From Flagellimonas sp. 389 (GTDB lineage: Bacteria; Bacteroidota; Bacteroidia; Flavobacteriales; Flavobacteriaceae): a stretch of DNA of 64,000 nt. This document shows, one piece after another, positions 59,767-64,000 of the stretch. Every line of letters starts with the position of its first letter. Position 1 is the first letter of the stretch. The stretch lies in the NCBI RefSeq assembly GCF_018449435.1, contig NZ_JAHCMU010000004.1:124001-188000 (forward strand). The letters run 5' to 3'. The notes under the pieces were generated by a model. The model was not told where the DNA came from. It worked only from the letters and a program-made list of their open reading frames with translations, and did no database searches. A program made the translations under genes and the position numbers.

Positions 59767-60228
59767 TTATTGTTTTTTTAAGATATCAGAAGTTTTATAA
59801 TAGATAATCAATATTCCGCTAATGGGAATGACCATGTAGACCACTGCCAATGGTACCTGGAGTGCTGGCGAGTTCTGACCCAATACGTAAGTGATATAAA
59901 CCAATCTTGATCCACCGATTACCATGGCCACCAAACAGAAAACAATGATCAACAAGCGTACGACCAGCATCAAGCGTTTTTGAACAGGTTGATTTAATCT
60001 CCGGGGCAATACATCAATGGCAACGTGCATATTTCTTCCAGAAACATAAGCGGCTCCCAGAATACCTATCCATATCATCAGATAACGGGCCAGCTCATCT
60101 GTAAACGAGCTTGGTGTACCCACTATAAAGCGGCTCGCGACTTGCCAAAGCACATTGATTACCATAACGGTCATGATAATGACCAAGAAATTGGCAAGTA
60201 TCTTATCAATGGTTTTTCGTATTTGCAT
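59767..60228 (-). CDS. dctQ: TRAP transporter small permease (DctQ type)
   Basis: Four-helix membrane protein of 153 residues with the DctQ signature PSSFTDELARYLMIWIGILGAAYVSGRNMHVAIDVL. It stabilises the DctM channel. The gap to dctM is three bases. Confidence 0.93.
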   Translation of the reverse strand: MQIRKTIDKILANFLVIIMTVMVINVLWQVASRFIVGTPSSFTDELARYLMIWIGILGAAYVSGRNMHVAIDVLPRRLNQPVQKRLMLVVRLLIIVFCLVAMVIGGSRLVYITYVLGQNSPALQVPLAVVYMVIPISGILIIYYKTSDILKKQ

Positions 60229-60249
60229 TTTTTTGGTTTTTGGTTATGT

Positions 60250-61227
60250 CTATTCCGTGGCCTTTATTTCCTCGATAAGTCTGTAAAAGGCCTCATCGTC
60301 CTTATACTTATCGAAAGAATCCTTGATCTTTTCCGAAAAGAGGCCTTTGTCGGGTCTTATGATTTGTACCCCGGCCTTTTCAACAGCTTCCAAAGCTTCA
60401 TTTTCCGCTTCTAACCAAAGCTTTCTTTGATATACTACGGAGGTTTCCACTGCGTGTTTTAGCCAACCTTGTTCTTCGATTGAAAGTTTTTCCCATAATG
60501 CCGTACTTGCCAACAAAACATCGGGTAGAACGGTATGCTCGTTCAAGGTGTAATATTTACAGACTTCATAGTGACGGGAAAGGTAAAAACTGGGGGGATT
60601 GTTTTCTGCTCCGTCCACAACGCCTTGTTGAAGTGCTGTATAGAGTTCTCCCCAAGAAATTGGTGTGGGCGATCCGCCAAGACCACGAACCATGTCCATT
60701 GCGGTTACGCTTTCCATGACCCTTATTTTTTGACCTTTTAAATCTTCTGGCTTATGAACCGGTTTGTCTTTTGTATAGAAACTGCGGCTTCCCGCATCAT
60801 AATAGCCAAGACCTTTAAGCCAGTATTGTTCCCCATCATTTAGTAGTTGTTGGCCAATAGGCCCATCCAATACTTTGAAAGCATGTTCCCTGTCCCTAAA
60901 AAGAAATGGTAGCCCCAGCACTTTCATTTTGGGAGCAAAGTTTTCAAGAACGCCTACGGACACCTTTGTCATGTCCAAACTGCCTATTTGCAAAAGTTCC
61001 AAACATTGCCTTTCGGTTCCCAATTGCTGACTTGGATAGATTTCAAGTTTTAATTTCCCGTTGGACAACCGTTCCAAATCTTCTCCCATTTTCACCATTG
61101 CCTTGTGTACCGAGTGGCTTACATCCAATCCATGTCCCAATCTCAAAGTTTTGGAACCTTCGACTTCAGCACAAGAATTGGTCAAGGCCAAAAATATAAT
61201 AAGGACTAAAAGGCTTTTTAGATTCAT
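60250..61227 (-). CDS. dctP: TRAP transporter substrate-binding lipoprotein (DctP type)
   Basis: Substrate-binding protein of 325 residues. The signal (MNLKSLLVLIIFLALTNS) ends at Cys19, so it is lipidated rather than free in the periplasm. DctP features: LRLGHGLDVSHSVHKAMVKM, LEIYPSQQLGTERQCLELLQ, the ligand-Arg segment GQKIRVMESVTAMDMVRGLGG (here KIRVMESVTAMDM) and VVDGAENNPPSFYLSRHYEV. The operon contains KduI and KduD, so the ligand is probably a uronate or unsaturated uronate. The gap to dctQ is 21 bases. Confidence 0.94.
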   Translation of the reverse strand: MNLKSLLVLIIFLALTNSCAEVEGSKTLRLGHGLDVSHSVHKAMVKMGEDLERLSNGKLKLEIYPSQQLGTERQCLELLQIGSLDMTKVSVGVLENFAPKMKVLGLPFLFRDREHAFKVLDGPIGQQLLNDGEQYWLKGLGYYDAGSRSFYTKDKPVHKPEDLKGQKIRVMESVTAMDMVRGLGGSPTPISWGELYTALQQGVVDGAENNPPSFYLSRHYEVCKYYTLNEHTVLPDVLLASTALWEKLSIEEQGWLKHAVETSVVYQRKLWLEAENEALEAVEKAGVQIIRPDKGLFSEKIKDSFDKYKDDEAFYRLIEEIKATE

Positions 61228-61233
61228 AACATT

Positions 61234-62412
61234 TTACTTAACGGTAACTTCTAAAGGGTTGTTTACTTTTTTTGCAAATTCATCGATATAAGCATCCCAT
61301 TCTGCTTTATTTGCGTATTGGCCACTTTTTTTCCATCCAAAACCTGCATAATAAATAGCTTTGCCATCATTGACCTTGATATGTGCAAAAAGATTACTTT
61401 CATCTTTTCTATCGGTTTCGAAGTGTTCGTGACCTACCATCCCTTTTTCGGGAACAACAATGGCCGTACCTAGTTCTGAACCTTCATGGGGTTCCCAATA
61501 GCTTACCCATCCATTTTCTAGATTTATTCCAACTTCCCCATCTTTTTCGTGTAGTGTTAGCCCCGCTGAAATGGTATCGATCCCTTTAAGGCTAATCTCG
61601 AACTTGGATAGGTTACTGCCGTAATCAAGGGATATCTTTTTTTCTTCGGATATTTTGTTGCCTGCTGCATCCCAATCAGCATAGGAAAGTATAAAACTTG
61701 TCCGTATAGGCCCTGTAATCAGCGTTTTCCATGAAGTGAAATTTTTTGAAATATAGTAGGTGGTGTCTACCTTTTTTGCAATTCCGCCAACCCCGCGGCT
61801 TATACCAACGTGGAAGTTATCCAGCCCTTCACCGTCATCTTTATGGTAACTGCCATCCGTTTCCAGCTCCTTTTTATACCATTTATTGATGATAGGGTAA
61901 TCAACACGTTTTAACCAAGCATCAATACCGCTGGACAATGTTCCCCCTTTTACCCCATCTTCAATCATTTTTTGAGCTGTTGGCCCATAAGTTCTAAAAG
62001 CAACCCGGTTGTTCTCCCAAGCATAGTCGTCCGTCCGTTCAGGCACAAATCTGGAATAGCAAGCGGGAATACTGTCTTTTTGCTTCGTTGTTTCAGAAAA
62101 TGTGACTTCATATACTTTTTCACTATTGGCAGCAATTTCAGGTTGAAACAAGAGCACATCCATCTCTCCATCACCATCTGTGTCCATTAGTTGCGAGGTG
62201 ACCTCAGTCTTGTTTTCGGTGTCGAAAAGAACAATAGTACCTTTTGCCCCATCAACATGGAGGGAAGCCATGTCTACCGAAACTGTTTCTAAAGAACGGT
62301 CTATATCCGTAGTGTTGTTTACAACGATCTGCTGGTTGTTTTTTGACTTTTCTTGGCATGAGAACGCAATAATTGAAAAAAGCGCTATTAGTAAAAGGTT
62401 ATTTTTTCTCAT
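61234..62412 (-). CDS. DUF4861-family lipoprotein
   Basis: Lipoprotein of 392 residues (signal MRKNNLLLIALFSIIAFS, Cys19). The rest matches DUF4861: RFVPERTDDYAWENNRVAFRTYGPTAQKM, DYPIINKWYKKELETDGSYHKDDGEGLDNFHVG, VGRGVGG-type loop and FAHIKVNDGKAIYYAGFGWKKSGQY. Proteins of this family are found in Bacteroidota polysaccharide-utilisation loci for pectin- or uronate-rich glycans, but their biochemical role is not established. The gene is six bases from dctP and 12 from kduD, clearly in one operon. Confidence 0.82.
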   Translation of the reverse strand: MRKNNLLLIALFSIIAFSCQEKSKNNQQIVVNNTTDIDRSLETVSVDMASLHVDGAKGTIVLFDTENKTEVTSQLMDTDGDGEMDVLLFQPEIAANSEKVYEVTFSETTKQKDSIPACYSRFVPERTDDYAWENNRVAFRTYGPTAQKMIEDGVKGGTLSSGIDAWLKRVDYPIINKWYKKELETDGSYHKDDGEGLDNFHVGISRGVGGIAKKVDTTYYISKNFTSWKTLITGPIRTSFILSYADWDAAGNKISEEKKISLDYGSNLSKFEISLKGIDTISAGLTLHEKDGEVGINLENGWVSYWEPHEGSELGTAIVVPEKGMVGHEHFETDRKDESNLFAHIKVNDGKAIYYAGFGWKKSGQYANKAEWDAYIDEFAKKVNNPLEVTVK

Positions 62413-62424
62413 AATAAGTGCTAT

Positions 62425-63219
62425 TTAATTTTCATTGGAAGGTTTTCCTATCGTAGCCAGAATGCCTCCATCAACATACAGGATATGCCCATTGACAAAA
62501 TCACTTGCCCTTGAGGCCAAGAATATCGCCGCTCCCGCCAAATCATCTGGATCCCCCCATTTTGCAGCAGGTGTACGGTTTACAATAAACTCATTGAATG
62601 GATGGCCATCAACTCTAATTGGGGCCGTTTGGGAAGTTGCAAAATAGCCCGGTCCAATTCCGTTTACCTGAATATTATGTTTGGCCCATTCCGTTGCCAT
62701 ATTCTGCGTTAGCATTTTTAAGCCACCTTTAGCAGCGGCATAGGCTCCAACCGTATTTCGCCCCAATTCGCTCATCATGGAACAAATGTTGATGATTTTT
62801 CCTTGCTTGCGGGCCATCATGGTCTTGACCACATGTTTGGAAACGATAAAGGGACTGACCAAATCGACATCGATTACCTCTTTGAAATCGGCGACTTCCA
62901 TCTTTTCCAAAGGGGTCCTTTTGATGATACCCGCATTGTTCACCAAAATATCGATAGGTCCAACCTTACTTTGAATCTTGCTAACGGCATCTATTACTTG
63001 TCGTTCATCGGTTACGTTGAACTTGTATCCCACAGCCTTAATGCCTTCCCTTTCATAAAGCTTTACGGCATCATCGATTTTTTGTTGTGATGAATTACCA
63101 TTAACGACAATGGTGGCGCCTGCTTTACCGAGTCCTTTGGCCATGGCCATGCCCAATCCATGTGTGCTGCCAGTAACCAATACGGTTTTCCCGGTTAGGT
63201 TGAATAATTCTGTGCTCAT
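62425..63219 (-). CDS. kduD: 2-dehydro-3-deoxy-D-gluconate 5-dehydrogenase (KduD), SDR family
   Basis: NAD(P)-dependent reductase of 264 residues that turns DKII (3-deoxy-D-glycero-2,5-hexodiulosonate) into KDG. Features: VLVTGSTHGLGMAMAKGLG (TGxxxGxG, about 13), DILVNNAGIIKRTPLE (NNAG, about 90) and catalytic Tyr/Lys in GAYAAAKGGLKML (about 158). The position next to kduI and the KdgK/Eda genes favours KduD over other SDR functions; gluconate 5-dehydrogenase is the nearest alternative name. Confidence 0.92.
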   Translation of the reverse strand: MSTELFNLTGKTVLVTGSTHGLGMAMAKGLGKAGATIVVNGNSSQQKIDDAVKLYEREGIKAVGYKFNVTDERQVIDAVSKIQSKVGPIDILVNNAGIIKRTPLEKMEVADFKEVIDVDLVSPFIVSKHVVKTMMARKQGKIINICSMMSELGRNTVGAYAAAKGGLKMLTQNMATEWAKHNIQVNGIGPGYFATSQTAPIRVDGHPFNEFIVNRTPAAKWGDPDDLAGAAIFLASRASDFVNGHILYVDGGILATIGKPSNEN

Positions 63220-63223
63220 TGCG

Positions 63224-64000
63224 TTATCTTAAATCTGTTATCTTGGCAGCGTCCATATCACCATAATCCATATTTTCCCCAGCCATACCCCATATAAAAG
63301 TGTAGTTCGAAGTTCCTGAACCACAATGGATGGACCATGGTGGTGAAATAACGGCTTCATGGTTTTGCATCCAGATATGACGTGTTTCTTGGGGTTGTCC
63401 CATAAAATGACATACGGATTGTCCTTCGGGAACATCCAAATAAAAATAAACCTCCATCCTTCGGTCATGCACATGTGCCGGCATAGTGTTCCAAACACTT
63501 CCTGTGCTCAACTCGGTCATTCCCATCTGCAATTGGCAAGTTGTTACTATCCCCCCGATGATCATTTGGCTTACAGTACGATCATTTGCCGTTTCCAGTG
63601 AACCAAGCTCTAATTTATTAGCCTCCGCAAGACTCACCTTTTTAGTTGGGTAGGTTGTATGTGCGGGTGCTGAGTTTATGTAGAACATGGCAGGCTTGTC
63701 ATTATTGTCACTCTTGAAAACAACTTCTTTATTGCCCATACCAATGTATAGAGCATCCTTATGGCCCAGTTCAAAGGAAGTGCCGTCCACTTCGACCGAA
63801 CCTGCCCCGCCCACATTTATAACCCCTAGCTCACGTCTTTCCAGAAAATACTCTGCCTTTAATGGGTCGATCGTGTCTAGCTTAAGCGGACTTTCTGGGA
63901 CTGCAGAACCAGCGATATAGCGATCATAGTGGGTATAGGTCAAATTAATTTTCCCTTTTTGCATAAGATTGTCTATCAGGAACTCATCCCGTAGTTCGGT
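63224..64000 (-). CDS. kduI: 5-dehydro-4-deoxy-D-glucuronate isomerase (KduI), 5' end cut by the window
   Basis: Isomerises DKI (the open form of the unsaturated uronate released by polysaccharide lyases) to DKII. The visible 258 codons include YFLERRELGVINVGGAG, GHKDALYIGMGNKEVVF, SAPAHTTYPTKKV, the zinc motif PAHVHDRRMEVYFY and GQPQETRHIWMQ. A start at ATG 63964 would give only 246 residues, but the frame stays open to the window edge with TELRDEFLIDNL, matching the known KduI N-terminal region, so the true start lies beyond 64000. It is followed by kduD after four bases. Confidence 0.95.
   Translation of the reverse strand, partial: TELRDEFLIDNLMQKGKINLTYTHYDRYIAGSAVPESPLKLDTIDPLKAEYFLERRELGVINVGGAGSVEVDGTSFELGHKDALYIGMGNKEVVFKSDNNDKPAMFYINSAPAHTTYPTKKVSLAEANKLELGSLETANDRTVSQMIIGGIVTTCQLQMGMTELSTGSVWNTMPAHVHDRRMEVYFYLDVPEGQSVCHFMGQPQETRHIWMQNHEAVISPPWSIHCGSGTSNYTFIWGMAGENMDYGDMDAAKITDLR

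Noticed and set aside
63224..63964. kduI as a complete, N-terminally truncated gene starting at ATG 63964
   Set aside because: The frame stays open to the window edge with family-like sequence, so the gene is cut by the window rather than shortened.
1..64000. tRNA, rRNA, SRP RNA or riboswitch
   Set aside because: I looked through the larger gaps and saw no cloverleaf, rRNA or conserved riboswitch core; a covariance-model search could still find something small.

Overview
The window looks like a chromosomal segment of a marine member of the Bacteroidota, most likely Flavobacteriaceae. The reasons are: a proteorhodopsin of the flavobacterial type with a beta-carotene cleavage enzyme; a SusC/SusD pair; an ECF sigma/FecR/TonB-receptor trio; many Bacteroidota-style lipoproteins; AT-rich intergenic DNA; few Shine-Dalgarno sites; and several TAnnTTTG minus-7 promoter boxes. 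I see no phage, insertion sequence, CRISPR array, rRNA or tRNA. The genus cannot be fixed from the sequence alone.

Layout. 1-2.8 kb: arginyl-tRNA synthetase and an MtfA-like zinc peptidase. 2.9-4.6 kb: proteorhodopsin and, divergently, blh. 4.6-8.8 kb (minus strand): sigma factor, anti-sigma and TonB-dependent transducer. 8.9-10.8 kb: two lipoproteins. 10.9-13.4 kb: ffh, folD and a 45-residue lipoprotein. 13.5-31.2 kb: mixed core and accessory metabolism (esterase, DUF2306, S41 peptidase, VOC protein, alpha/beta hydrolase with HxlR regulator, DUF853 ATPase, RidA, QueE, metalloprotease, methyltransferase, YkgJ, sterol desaturase family, NamZ, FtsX-type permease, cysteine synthase, M20 peptidase, aldose epimerase). 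31.2-35.8 kb: glyoxylate shunt (malate synthase, isocitrate lyase) with a divergent ScfR/RamB-type regulator. 36-38 kb: small membrane proteins, an exonuclease/GIY-YIG fusion and a probable pseudogene. 38.3-45.1 kb: SusC/SusD plus a fasciclin-like lipoprotein, with a LacI regulator and palindromic operators. 45.2-55.1 kb: GntR regulator and a complete L-rhamnose to pyruvate operon. 55.2-64 kb: uronate catabolism (KdgK, KdgA, UxaC on plus; KduI, KduD, DUF4861 protein and a TRAP transporter on minus), running off the right edge inside kduI.

How it fits together. The right third can take both sugars of a rhamnose/uronate polymer to central metabolites: rhamnose via rhamnulose-1-phosphate to DHAP and L-lactaldehyde, then L-lactate and pyruvate; unsaturated uronate via DKI, KDG and KDPG to pyruvate and glyceraldehyde-3-phosphate. 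This suits ulvan or rhamnogalacturonan, but no polysaccharide lyase or glycoside hydrolase is in the window, so the polymer is inferred. Proteorhodopsin and the glyoxylate shunt are known together in marine flavobacteria as part of a carbon-sparing light response.

The most unusual non-coding signal is a set of heptanucleotide tandem arrays at four intergenic loci. Unit sequences differ between loci, but period 7 is constant and every array lies between two co-directional genes, just upstream of the second.
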